Positions 8,999 to 18,878 of a DNA stretch of 22,304 nucleotides are shown here, piece by piece. Source of the stretch: Didymodactylos carnosus (lineage: Eukaryota; Rotifera; Eurotatoria; Philodinida; Philodinidae); NCBI GenBank assembly GCA_905250885.1, contig CAJNOQ010002871.1, forward strand, positions 1 to 22,304. Reading direction: 5' to 3'. The notes under the pieces are model-generated. The model ran no database searches. It was not told the DNA's origin and saw only the letters and a program-made list of their open reading frames with translations. The stretch's first letter is position 1, and each line of letters begins with the position of its first letter. Made by a program: the position numbers and the translations under genes.

Positions 8999-9867
8999 TT
9001 ATAACAACCACTGGGTTTTTTATAATAACAATCTATTGTTCGATGATTAATACGAGCACATATGAGACAAGGATCGTATTGATTCGGTTTAGGTAATGAT
9101 GAATTCAACGGTTGTTGTGGATTTTTAAGTAAAAACGATGGACGTGGTTGCGGATTTCCTTGTTGACGCGAAGTCGGTGTACGTTGATTTGGTAGGTATC
9201 GTGGATTCTTGTACTGAAGATATGGATTCGTCGGTTGCGGAATATTTTGAAATTGATATGGTGTCGCTTGTAAGGCTGTTGTGATCGATTTTACGAAATA
9301 CGGTTGTGCTGCTGGTTCAGAATACTGACGACGTTTACGTACTTCTTCCACGGTTTTTGCAATTTGTAGAAATTTTATTGTTGTTTTATCTGATTCGGAT
9401 AATACGCTCATTTGTAACATCGTTTGTTCTTGTAAATCATCTCTCAACCCATCCTCCAAGTAACCAATGATCATAGAATCTGTCATCTGTGGATCAATTT
9501 CCCGACATAATCGGATAATATCGTCATAATATTTTGTAACGGGTTCGTCTAATTGTTGTTTTCGTTCACGCAATTCAGTTTTTATTGATGATGTTGTTCG
9601 TTTAAAACGTTGGATCATTTCTTGTTGTAATGTACTCCATGTTTTAATTGCTGATTTATTATCAATGTACCATTGTCGTGCAGACCCTGTTAGTTTAGAT
9701 ATTGCCATTAAAAATAACGTTGTATCGATTTGATTTGTCATTTCTCCAATAGCTTTAATTTCATTTAAAAAATTATGGACAGTCTCCGACTCATCACCGG
9801 CAAATTCCACATTCTTCATCATATCTCTGTGACACTGTTGTACAATTGGATCTGGTGGATCACTCAT
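8947..9867 (-). CDS. gag: Gag with two CCHC zinc knuckles
   Basis: The first ATG of the frame is at 9865-9867 (306 codons); the frame is open further upstream but without ATG. Residues about 20-150 match the retrotransposon Gag fold, with SARQWYIDNKSAIKTW and a following MIQRFKR segment. The middle part is Pro/Gln-rich. At the C-terminus two exact C-x2-C-x4-H-x4-C knuckles occur, CLICARINHRTIDC and CYKCGQPDHCVRDC, expected to bind the element RNA in the virus-like particle. The stop codon (8947-8949) directly follows the slippery heptamer that leads into pol. No frame lesion is seen in gag. Confidence 0.9.
   Translation of the reverse strand: MSDPPDPIVQQCHRDMMKNVEFAGDESETVHNFLNEIKAIGEMTNQIDTTLFLMAISKLTGSARQWYIDNKSAIKTWSTLQQEMIQRFKRTTSSIKTELRERKQQLDEPVTKYYDDIIRLCREIDPQMTDSMIIGYLEDGLRDDLQEQTMLQMSVLSESDKTTIKFLQIAKTVEEVRKRRQYSEPAAQPYFVKSITTALQATPYQFQNIPQPTNPYLQYKNPRYLPNQRTPTSRQQGNPQPRPSFLLKNPQQPLNSSLPKPNQYDPCLICARINHRTIDCYYKKPSGCYKCGQPDHCVRDCPPVFP
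8950..8956 (-). promoter_or_regulatory. -1 ribosomal frameshift site (T TTC CCC)
   Basis: On the minus strand the last gag codons are TTC CCC TAA preceded by T. The heptamer TTTCCCC therefore fits the X-XXY-YYZ slippery rule in the gag phase. A -1 slip enters exactly the open pol frame, and the gag UAA follows at once. A downstream structure could not be established by eye. Confidence 0.65.
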
Positions 9868-10453
9868 TGCTGTATTTTGTGGCTGAGTAGGTGGAGGCGG
9901 TCTGGATTGTCGGATCGATTTACACAATAATCGTTCTGAACTGTTGGTGAGTATGTGGTGTGATAAAAGTGGTTTATTATCGTTTTTCAAACTACTCCTG
10001 GTACCTTCAGCCGTGGTTTGTTTGTGATAATAACGAATTAATGCGGATTACGGATGGAGATGATAGTTGACCTGCGGGTCTATAGAGTTGTTTGATCGAA
10101 TGGATTTATCACTTTTTAGTGCATCCAGAGAATATCCTGATTAGGAACTCTCTCTCTTTGATGTGATACGACGATACAGGTTATTCCCTAATGGGAACTT
10201 CCTTTTAACGATGCGATTATTTCTTCGATTGACCGGTATATCGAACGATTACGGTAGCGGCGATGTATTACGATAATAACGTAGTGCCACGAGCAAGTTT
10301 CCTAAAATAATCAGTTAGCGGACTTACCGATATTGTGTAATGTAGAAAAATAATACTTTATAACACAATTAATTATTATTATATTTTTTTTTTTTAAAGT
10401 ACAATATGATTATTCGAATAGTATAGTGATATAAAAACATCTGATTCAACTCG
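9868..10453 (-). other. Leader between primer site and gag
   Basis: This is an untranslated leader of about 590 bp with no gene seen. On the minus strand TCG|GTAAGT at 10322-10328 is a strong 5' splice-site match, about 125 bp after the primer site, where retrovirus-like elements place the donor for subgenomic RNAs. Otherwise I see nothing recognisable; a packaging signal would be expected in this region but cannot be identified from sequence. Confidence 0.5.
10322..10328 (-). promoter_or_regulatory. Candidate 5' splice site in leader
   Basis: Minus-strand G|GTAAGT matches the intron side of the eukaryotic donor consensus at all six positions. It is paired in the proposed model with the acceptor directly before ORF3 (4476-4478), removing gag and pol. 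Confidence 0.5.
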
Positions 10454-10465
10454 GTCACGGCACCA
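10454..10465 (-). promoter_or_regulatory. Primer binding site, tRNA-His type
   Basis: Two bases after the 5' LTR the minus strand reads TGGTGCCGTGAC. The plus strand, GTCACGGCACCA, equals the usual 3' end of metazoan tRNA-His including CCA, so this tRNA probably primes reverse transcription. The match is 12 nt; tRNA identity is from memory of the acceptor sequence. Confidence 0.75.
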
Positions 10466-10467
10466 AA

Positions 10468-11092
10468 TATTAGAGGGGTTGGTACTTGATTCCAAGCCGA
10501 TGAATCAACTGTGTGCTCTTTGTAAAATTTATTAAAATAATATATATAACCGAAACATACGAAAAGAAAACACACACTCTCTAAAATACATGTAATCGAA
10601 CTGCAGATATCAAAACCGCTCTTAACAACAATAATAATCCTCACGAACCGAAAAGACATATATATATATATTAGAGAGACGAAAAGAGATCACAAAGAAA
10701 AGAATAACGAAAAGATATCACAAAGAAAAGAATAACGAAAAGATATCACAAAGAAAAGAATAACGAAAAGATATCACAAAGAAAAGAATGGAACGAAATA
10801 GATAAACGTGATAAACACTGATATAGCGAAAAGATAAAGAATAGAAGAATGACCTGTACATATAGAGAACATGTGAAGGCCACGAGGCCTGTAACAATGA
10901 TAACAAAAATAACGATCAATTTGATCATATTCATTCACCAATTACACTTTGTTTACTTCATATGATAATTCATAGTGTTACATGTTTTAATTGATTTCAT
11001 ATATATAAAATATCAAAACATGAATGAACATGAAGAATAGAAGAATGACCTGTACATATAGAGAACATGTGAAGGCCACGAGGCCTGTAACA
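10468..11092 (-). repeat. 5' LTR (right copy)
   Basis: This copy is equal in length and, as far as I can compare by eye, in sequence to 2091-2715, including the 28-bp array and the internal copy of the terminal 60 bp. It is followed on the plus strand by the target duplication ACGAC and preceded by the primer binding site. Confidence 0.93.
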
Positions 11093-11097
11093 ACGAC
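11093..11097. repeat. Target-site duplication, right copy (ACGAC)
   Basis: This is the second copy of the 5-bp duplication, directly after the right LTR; the PLE reading frame resumes at 11098 with GAA CTG AGA. Confidence 0.9.
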
Positions 11098-12738
11098 GAA
11101 CTGAGACAAGAAATTATAAAGCAACCAATAGACAAGATGTTCGATGCCACAATCGTCGACTTCCAGAAGCAACAGAAAGACAAAAACGTAGTCTTTCGCA
11201 AGACAGACAAGTCAAAAATTTTTCATTTAGACCGACCAGAAAATTATGAGAAAAAATCAGAGGAATACATGCAGAAGACAAATGCATACGATGAGATTGC
11301 ATATAATCCGATAGATCAGATGATTCAAAACACTGATCAGATGTTAAGACACCTCCTCACGAGCAAGCAGATAACACAAAAGCAATACGAACTCTTAAAA
11401 CCTACACCAGAAGATTGTGAACTACCTCATCTCTATTATAATCCGAAAGATCATAAAATCGGAGAATCTCTGCGTCCAATAGTGAGCGGAATGAAACGCC
11501 CTCAACGATACAGACCATTTCAGCATAATAAAGGTAAGTTCGTGAGACGCACATATGCCGAGGTGCTAGCTCGTCAAGAGCAACCACCGCTACTCATGCA
11601 CATCAATCCATATGACATACTATATGAAGACCCGGCACCCGAACCAGAGTATTACGAAGAATACCAGCAACCGCAAAAGGTAAGGCAAAAAAATAATCGA
11701 CCACAGGAACAACGGCGAAAGCAACAACCAATAGCGGCCAACGACTACTTCCCGGCTAATACAATAATAGAAACCGATGACCTTTCGCCGATCAATGGTC
11801 ATCATGAACAACCACCACAGGAAACCCCAGTCGGGCAAGCACAGGCTTCTCGTATTTTGCGCCCTATTCACATCATTCTCTCCTCATCGATGGCCTCTCG
11901 TATACGGACATTACAACTCTATAATCGAAATAACCATGTTCGCATAAAATCAATTTCAGGTCACACAATATATAAATATCAAGTAGAAATTTCCAGTGGA
12001 CAGTACAGGTATTTGTTATACGACACTGCAAGTCTGACATTTGTAGTAGGCACAAATGACATCGCATGGGACGATGCAAATACAGTAATCGATCGTATAA
12101 AAACACTCATAGAAACGACAAAACGACTTTATCCCAATATAAAGCGTATTTCATTTGTAAAAATTCAATATCGTACAAAAACCACATCATTCTACAATCA
12201 CTCCGTAACAACAATGAATAAAGAAATAGAGCTGTTAAACCAAAAAATGGAGTCACTATCAAAAATATTAGATTTTGATGTTCTTGACTTCAAATTCAAC
12301 CAAAACACTCTAGGAGACGGCTTACACCCGAACTTTCATGGTCGTCAACAAATGGTGCTTACATTTCTCCGATATTTCGAGAAACTTGTCCTGGCACTCC
12401 AAAAACAAAATTCGATTGACCCTTTTTCACTTGATTTTACAGAAAATACAGACAAAGTAATACCGAAAGATTTTGTAATAGAGAACTCACTCAAAAACAT
12501 CCCAGATTTTTTGCAAAACATAGACTTGAGCGTCTTATATGACACACAAAAACTTTATCCTCTAAAAGAATATTTCTCACTAAAAGCAGACTTATGGAGC
12601 GCATATTACGATGCTGCTAACCCTATCGAACATGAAGGGTTTTGCGGGTACCGTTGTCTTTGGATAACAGGCGGGGGTGGTGGTGCATACCTGTTAATAT
12701 TTGTGTATGAATTAAAATTTGATGCAGTGCCGGTTTGA
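11098..12738 (+). pseudogene. PLE RT N-terminal region fused in frame to an SGNH/GDSL hydrolase ORF
   Basis: The frame continues from 2090 without a real start; ATG 11137 is internal. Up to about 11500 it is PLE RT sequence: VVFRKTDKSKIFHL (the K-x-D-K motif before the RT core) and ELPHLYYNPKDHKIG with LRPIVSGM (RT motif 2). The rest of RT, including YxDD, is missing. From about 11494 the frame runs into a basic Pro/Gln-rich segment and then an SGNH hydrolase domain. The nucleophile Ser is in HIILSSSMASR (about 11870-11900), block II Gly in SISGHTIYK, block III GTND at 12049-12060, and the D-x-x-H block DGLHPNFHG at about 12316-12342. All four S-G-N-H residues are present, though the usual G-D before the Ser is S-S. 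Such esterase ORFs occur as ORF1 or ORF3 in several retroelements and have been linked to membrane targeting. Homology ends near 12610-12640 where a minus-strand ORF fragment abuts; the last 30-40 codons are junction sequence. Confidence 0.75.
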
Positions 12739-13466
12739 AAACGTGTTTTTTCTACTCGTGGTGGTGGCCGGCGATTCGAATTATAATATGTTCGTTGCCG
12801 AATCGGTTCCTGTCGTTCATTGTATCGACGCTCTTCTTGTGGTATTTGGTTAAAATAGTAATTAGTGGTCCGTCGTTGCGGTAACGGTTTTGATGGGTGT
12901 TCCGGTGGTTTTCCAAAGGTCGATGTTGTAACTTTAGGTGCGGCATCTAAAGGGGTGTTACTTGCCGTTAGCTGTCGTGCATGCTCCGGTAGCATCCAGT
13001 TTGGCGGCTTAATTGTAATAGACGATTTCGTAATGTTGGGCTCTATCGGTGCTTGTCGTTTCTTTGTTTGTTGTGGTTGAACATTTTCTTGCTGTTTTGG
13101 TAGCGATAAGATTGGTGAGGGTGGAAACTGAAAATCTGGTTCTCCGTCGTTGTTGTGCTTACATTTCTTCATCGGGCTGCAAGCTACAATTTCTGATACT
13201 GCGAACTGAATTCGACCTTGTACTCGATCTTTACGAAGCGATGTCATTGTTTTATATTGATGCAAACGATTTGTCGGTGGTGAGGGAGATGTAGTTAAGT
13301 TTGTTTCTTCTTGTCCTTGTCGTGCCGGTGTAATATAGCAAATATAATTATTATTAATATTTGGGTTGATATTATCGATGATTGGAGTAGATGCTGCAAT
13401 TGTTGCAGTTACTTCTATCTCATCGTCTGAATTAGATTTATCTGCGATCGTGTTTTCCTGATCCAT
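12606..13466 (-). CDS. Unrecognised low-complexity basic ORF, truncated at its 3' end
   Basis: The ORF has 286 codons from ATG 13464-13466. I do not recognise it. The N-terminal part is acidic and Asn/Thr-rich. The middle contains a Pro/Gln-rich stretch with a PPNWMLPEHARQL segment. The C-terminal third is rich in Arg, Tyr, Asn and Pro (RRTTNYYFNQ, NSNRRPPPR, YAPPPPP), like RNA-binding tails or the N-terminal tails of retroelement accessory ORFs. The last ten or so codons lie in sequence that seems to belong to the plus-strand hydrolase fragment, so the true C-terminus is probably lost at about 12640. It resembles in style the Arg/Pro/Tyr-rich start of ORF3 in the LTR element, but no alignment is clear. 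It could be the first part of a gag-like or accessory protein of another, fragmented retroelement; confidence that it is still functional is low. Confidence 0.4.
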   Translation of the reverse strand: MDQENTIADKSNSDDEIEVTATIAASTPIIDNINPNINNNYICYITPARQGQEETNLTTSPSPPTNRLHQYKTMTSLRKDRVQGRIQFAVSEIVACSPMKKCKHNNDGEPDFQFPPSPILSLPKQQENVQPQQTKKRQAPIEPNITKSSITIKPPNWMLPEHARQLTASNTPLDAAPKVTTSTFGKPPEHPSKPLPQRRTTNYYFNQIPQEERRYNERQEPIRQRTYYNSNRRPPPRVEKTRFQTGTASNFNSYTNINRYAPPPPPVIQRQRYPQNPSCSIGLAAS

Positions 13467-13789
13467 TATTATTATGGTTTTTAGTTGGTTCTCCAGGAGC
13501 TATAAGTGGTTATCGCTCAAATTGAGAGTGAGGGTGATTGAAATTACAGATGCGGAGTAACCAACAGTATGTAACAGGTCAGACTGCCGTATGTTGAAAT
13601 GCTTGAAGTAACTTCAGTATGTTACTGAATAGATGAAGATCTTTTTGTTAATTTTTGAATGGTATAATTTTGAAAGTTTTTATTTTTAAAATGGAAAGTA
13701 GAAAAGTGACAAAAAACTGGCTAGTATGAACGCGTTTCGAATATTCTTTTTCAACAAACTAGCGTATGATGAAAATGTAGTGGTATATA
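13467..13789. other. Non-coding interval
   Basis: About 320 bp upstream of the orphan ORF with no gene and no clear repeat. It contains loosely related GTAACAGGTCAG and AGTAACTTCAGTATGTTACTG stretches that may be part of an unidentified element leader, but I cannot support a call. Confidence 0.4.
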
Positions 13790-14345
13790 TTCTCTCCATT
13801 CCGGAACTTCTCTTTCCCCACTACCCACAGGAATTTTCACAGCAGATATCCTTTGTCCTATTATTATTCGAACCTTAACATCAGACTTAACAAAATTCGA
13901 GAATTTCCTATCACACGACAACTTTAACGAGATTTTCTCTCTTCTCACGAGGATTTCTGCCTGGTGTAACAGGAATTTCTCTTCTTCAACGAAAACTTCT
14001 CTTCTCCCTCGCGAATTTCTCTCATCTAACGAGAACTTCTTCCTATTCACAGGAATTTCTCTAATGATCAAACCACCAAACTAACACTGCACGGGAATTT
14101 CTCTCTTTCCACAGGAACGTCTCTCTTCGCACGAGAATTTCTCTCCTGCCTAACAGAAAGTTCTCTCATCTAACGAGAATTCCTTCTCATTCATAAGAAT
14201 TTCTCTAATGATCAAACCAAGAAAGTCAGACTCCACGAGAATTTCTTTCCTTCCACGCGAGAATTTCTCTCTTCTCGCACGAGAATTTCTCTCTTGGATG
14301 ACAGGGGTTCTCTCATCTAGCGAGAATTTCTTGTCATTCACAGGA
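13790..14345. repeat. Degenerate minisatellite with higher-order repeat
   Basis: The basic unit is roughly 18-22 bp around ACGAGAATTTCTCTCTTC, repeated some 25 times with much variation. A higher-order unit of about 145 bp is visible: CTCATCTA(A/G)CGAGAA recurs at 14021, 14165 and 14313, and CTAATGATCAAACCA at 14061 and 14204. On the minus strand it reads as a repetitive Arg/Glu/Phe/Ser peptide (KFSLDER, SRGRRE), which explains the two ORFs at 13751-14071 and 14150-14341. These have no other coding support. The array begins right where the large decayed gene ends. Confidence 0.8.
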
Positions 14346-15937
14346 ATGTGATTTCTTCAGTAAAAAGTTTCTCGTTGATGCTCTGAAAAATATTTATCGC
14401 AGTTTCTGTTATCGATATCTCAGTTCTGAACATCGATTGTTGTAATTGTCTGGACCAATATTTCTGAATGTGATCAATCGGTGTCCATTTGATTTGATTT
14501 TGACTCTGTAACTCGTTTAATTCTTGTTGAAGTTGATTGTCATTCGTTCGTAAGTAATAGAATTTTTCAAATTCTTTGTATTCCTCAATTGAGAAAGACT
14601 TTGATTTCATTTTGAATATTTTCATTGACGAATTCAATCGCTCAATGGCTTTATCGATTGTTTCTTGTTTGCTTTTCGGTTGATATTCATATAATCTCCA
14701 ACTGAAATGTTTGAATATGTTGGTGAAACTTTGAAAAAATTGATTGAAAACAGGTTCGTGTTTGAAGTGATCGATGGAGAATTCGAATAAAATTTACAAT
14801 TCATTCAGAATCAAATCACTATTTGCATTTGTATAGTTAGTCTTCAAGAGATTTGAAACTGCGGCTTCGATTTCTGGTGTCAGTTGAACAGGCACAACGA
14901 CTTTGTCGCGTAATTTTTCATTAATTTTCTCATTCAGATTTTGGTGAATCTGATTAGTAAATTATTTTTTATTGGAATTCGTTTGGAGCTGTTTGATTTC
15001 GATGAACAAATCATTGCGAATCTCTTGAGGATTTTCATTGGATAATTTTAATAATTTTTCAATGTTTATATGTAAATAGATTTTTTCTCGTTCTTTGTTT
15101 AATAAATCGCTCATGGATATATTTGACCAAAATAAATCGAGAATTTTTTGAATTAAATTATTCGAATATTTTCTTTTCTCTTCGTATCTGTTCAACTCCT
15201 GATTGTATTTCATCATTGCTTCAGTTTCGATTCGTTCGACAAGAAAATTTAAATAATCTTTTTTTATCGAAGGAGATTTTTCCTTCGTTTTCACCTTTAT
15301 TTCAATATTAGCTAAGAAATTCAAATCGAATTGTTGAAGGTCCATTCGCAGATTTAATAAGATTTTCTTCATTATCGATTGATAATGCAATGGTTGTTGT
15401 CTGAAAACATTGTCTAGTAAATATAATATCAAATCGTTATTGATCGTCTGGTGTCGAGTCAAGTAATCATTGAAATTAATGCATAGATTCTTCATCGGAG
15501 AATGTTGATCAAAATCAATATTTTCAACGAAAATTCGGCTTTTAAATTGTAAAATTTTCAACTGATTTTCGAATGTTTGAAGACAAATCAATGGTCGTTT
15601 GAGCATGGCTTTATTTAACTGTTGATAACACTCAAGGAGATCCTTGATTTCAAATTCATTGCGTTCGAATATCGTTTGAATTCTTTCAGCAATTTGGTTC
15701 AGCTGATTCTTTTCCAATTTTATCGACTGATCATTATTAGTTAAGTATTTCCATATAATATGTAAAATTCCATTTTTTTGTTTAACATCGAACATCAGAC
15801 AAGTGAAATCAAGTTTGATCTTGTCGATTAAATGATTATATTGTTCGGTGATTAAGAAACCAAATTGCTGAAATAGCTCTTTTAATTCATTGCTCTTGAT
15901 CCGCTCGAATTGACTTCGATAATATTCATCGAATAAA
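14338..15937 (-). pseudogene. Large gene, segments 6-8: C-terminal helical part with two TAA
   Basis: One frame runs from about 15937 to the TAA at 14340-14338, interrupted by TAA at 14962-14964 and 14794-14796. It keeps the helical composition throughout (IQTIFERNEFEIKDLLECYQ, KAIERLNSSMKIFKMKSK). The end, at FTEEITFL, falls in the first minisatellite unit, so the natural C-terminus may have been replaced. Confidence 0.55.
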
Positions 15938-17127
15938 ATAAAATATCACAACTGAGATTGGAATTTTTGAAAATGATTTCGAATGAACTCAAATAATCTT
16001 TGGCAATGTCAGTTGGCATTTGGTTGATATTGTTTATAATTCGTTTGAAAAAGACTTCAATGAAAATTAGTTCATCGAATAAGAATTCATTCTGATAAAT
16101 CGAGCCCTTTTTCGATTTAATCAATGAATAGATTTGATCATCGTCATCTCTTTGTTTGAGTAAATCGAATAGAACTTTGTTGTCATTTTCATCGATTATG
16201 AAAGAGTCGATTTGATTGCCAATTAATGTTCGATATTTAATCGTAAATTCATTAGAATTATTGGATTGAGCAAATAGAATTTCATTTCGAAAATGATCGT
16301 GCGTTTTCAATTTATCATTGGACACTAATTTTAACGAACATTTTTCTAAATGTTCATAATTTCTTTTCAATTCGTTCAGTATCTCTTCTATATAATCGAT
16401 ATTTGCTTTAGAATTAATATTCTTAAGACCACTGATTTCAATCAATGAACATTTTTCTAAATAATCAATCAATCGATCAGATGCTTCCATGAAATCATTC
16501 AAATTAACATTGTATTTCTCTTCCTGATACCAATCGAATTCTTTTTTCATGTGAAATTCGTTAACGAATGTTATCAATCGATGATAGAGTTCATATCGAG
16601 TAATAGTACTCAATCGATTGAATGTTTGATTGTAGAATTCATCGATTGAAGTAAGTAATTGAATACAACGATTGAAAATGAAATGTTTGAATACTAATCG
16701 AGTTCGTTGTTGTAGATCTTTAATATCGATGTCACATGAGAACAATTCGATCTGATCTAAAATCTCGTCTTTTCGATGATTGAATATTTTCGTTAATTGA
16801 TGGAGACAATATGTTTTGAGAAGTTGAGTATTTTTCAAAGTTAATTCGTAGAGAATGATTTTTTCAAGATCGGTATTTTTCTTCAAATTTCTTGATAAAT
16901 CTTTGGAAAAATCTTCGATTGAATTGGGACAATCATCGTCAAGAATTTTCATCGATAAATTATCGAATGCCGATAAACATTGATAGAAATGAACACATGC
17001 ATTTTTCGATAATAAATTTGCAATACATTTCTGCAAAGATTGATTAATCGGTTTGATGATAGTCAAAGTGAACTGATCAGAAAATTCATTTTTGATTTTC
17101 AACATTGTTTGAATGTTATCGAAAATC
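15882..17127 (-). pseudogene. Large gene, segment 5: long helical part
   Basis: About 410 codons of helical, Cys-containing sequence with no domain that I recognise, including ACVHFYQCLSAFDNL and TRYELYHRLITFVNEFH. The frame is lost around 15932-15946 within a short tandem AATAA-type run; after it the other frame reads FDEYYRSQFERIKSNELKEL and continues into the next segment, so the annotated end at 15882 is false. Confidence 0.55.
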
Positions 17128-17346
17128 AGAGAGATTCTTAACTGACCAGAATTCAGGTAGATAAGAGTTTAATACTGAACGTATTTCGTCTGGTGAATAT
17201 TTGTACAATTCTTCAGGTAACATTTCTATGAATTTTGCGAATGATTCGATTTGTTTGGAAGAATATTTTGTAAAACCATTATTCAAGTGAACTTGTTCAT
17301 AAATCATTTGATAGATTTGTTTGTTTTCTTCTTTAGATAAAATCAT
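17116..17346 (-). pseudogene. Large gene, segment 4: short stretch in a shifted frame
   Basis: 76 codons (SKEENKQIYQMIYEQ, FAKFIEMLPEELYKY) whose ATG overlaps the TGA of the previous segment. The flanking segments share one frame and this one is shifted, so two frameshifts with opposite effect bound it. Eukaryotic context argues against translational coupling by the ATGA overlap. Confidence 0.5.
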
Positions 17347-18878
17347 TGATTGAATTGGAAATTTTCTAATAGATCGAGTAAATTCTTCGGTTGATCTAAG
17401 ATTCGATTTTGTATTTCATGATCATTTTGATCGCGAAAATAGATTTGAAATTTGCTTTTTTGTTTGAATATGATGATGGAATAGCCATTTTTGACTTTGA
17501 TTCGATCGGAATCATTGATCTTTCGTGTTACCAATAATATCCAACAAACATTCCAGTTGTAATGATTTTGAATTGAATCGAATTTAGGTTGATTATCTTT
17601 TGGGAGAAATAAAATCTCATCGAATCGCAATCGATCGTATAAAAATTTTAATTTTTGAAAAAAATCATCGACGTTCGATGTATTAATATCGTTGAGATAA
17701 TGAATATTTGTATGTAGATCACAGGTTTCATATAACCGATGAAAAAGATTTTCACAACGTTCTTGATTTAAATGTAAATGATTGGAATCCGCTTTGATTT
17801 TTCGTTTTTGTCCTTGGAAAAAGAAATAGAATTTTTCTAAAAAGAGTTTCTTATGTGTTCTTAAATAATCATATTCGTATTCTTTGATGTTTGTCAAATA
17901 ACAATGAAATTCAACGAGAAGAATCGGAGTTTCATCTTTGAGATTATCTTTTAAATATAAATGGTTAATCAGTTCTTCAACGGGATTTGGAGTTGATTGA
18001 GAATATATCTCGAAGATATCTTTTTGACGATTATTTTGAATATAATTCAATGATTGAATTTTCAAATCGAATTCGTTTTGTTTATGTTGAAAAAAGATTT
18101 AAATTTTCTCCAGACATTTTTGAAACTCATGAAATTGTTTTTCTTTGAGAACAAGAACGGGTTGTAAACGATTGAATAATGATGTTGAATAATTCAATTG
18201 AATTGAATTTAATATTCTTTTCATCGAATGAAATAAATGTCCATGATTGAAATCAGTTCGAATGAAAATGAGATTAATAAATAAAAAATAAAGAAATTTC
18301 TCGAATTTTTTCTTACAGAATAAATTTTCTTGATTAGAATTAATTATCGATGATAAAGAATGAAATATTCGAATGATTAATTCAAGATTTTTCTCTTTAG
18401 AATGAAGAAATTCATTGATTAATTCTTCAATTGGATGAATCTCGATGATTTGTTCTTCGTTAGATTGGTGGTAGATCGGCGAATATTGATTGAATTCGAA
18501 TTGTTGGAATTTCGTTTTGTTTTGAGATGAAATCGTTCGAAGTTCATTGGGAAAATTCAATTCGGGTTGAGAATCGTCTGGTGAATAAATTCGTTCAATC
18601 AAATCATTGATGTCGACGATGTTTAAGTGAAATATTTCATCGAATATCATTAATTTCTTCTTGATGATTTCTTCATTTCCAAATTCTAAACAAAGATTAT
18701 GAATAAATTCTTTGATATTGAATTGATTGAATTGATTTTTGATTTTTATGAACTTTTGTTTTTGTCGTTTGAGTTCGTTTAATTGTTGAAAATATTCATT
18801 CAATTGAAATGGCTTATGTTGTTGTGGAACTGAATCAGAGAAAAGACTACGAAAATTGTTGATTAATGAGAAAAAGTA
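17343..18878 (-). pseudogene. Large gene, segment 3: helical part with one in-frame TAA
   Basis: This segment is in the same frame as segment 2 after the TAA at 18879. It covers the ORFs ending at 18099 and 17343, which are in one frame and separated only by TAA 18099-18101 and eleven codons. It contains helical Asn/Lys/Leu/Ile-rich sequence with HPIEELINEFLHS and a near-identical phrase PVEELINHLYL about 150 residues later, suggesting an internal repeat of a helical module. Apparent starts in this stretch are TTG codons, not true initiation. Confidence 0.55.

Larger units (their letters stand above)
2091..11092 (-). mobile_element. Complete Ty3/gypsy-type LTR retrotransposon with DEDDy-exonuclease ORF3
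   Basis: The 9002-bp element is oriented on the minus strand: 5' LTR 10468-11092, primer site, leader, gag, pol, ORF3, polypurine tract, 3' LTR 2091-2715. The pol order protease-RT-RNase H-integrase identifies the Ty3/gypsy class; there is no visible chromodomain. It is inserted in a PLE ORF with a 5-bp duplication. The two LTRs have equal length and I found no difference between them by eye, implying a young insertion, yet pol carries two frameshifts and an altered protease motif. The third ORF is an exonuclease rather than an envelope gene. Bdelloid rotifer LTR elements with such an ORF3 have been reported; family membership of this copy needs a database comparison. Confidence 0.92.

Noticed and set aside
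10454..10465. tRNA-like sequence GTCACGGCACCA
   Set aside because: Only the 3' end of tRNA-His matches and it sits next to the LTR; it is a primer binding site, not a tRNA gene.
13751..14341. Arg/Glu-rich ORFs over the minisatellite
   Set aside because: Repeat-derived reading frames whose peptide merely follows the DNA repeat; no start context or other support.
17343..17346. ATGA overlap suggesting a bacterial-style operon
   Set aside because: Surroundings are eukaryotic retroelements; several 'starts' in the series are TTG/GTG codons, and frames continue through stops, so it is a decayed single gene.
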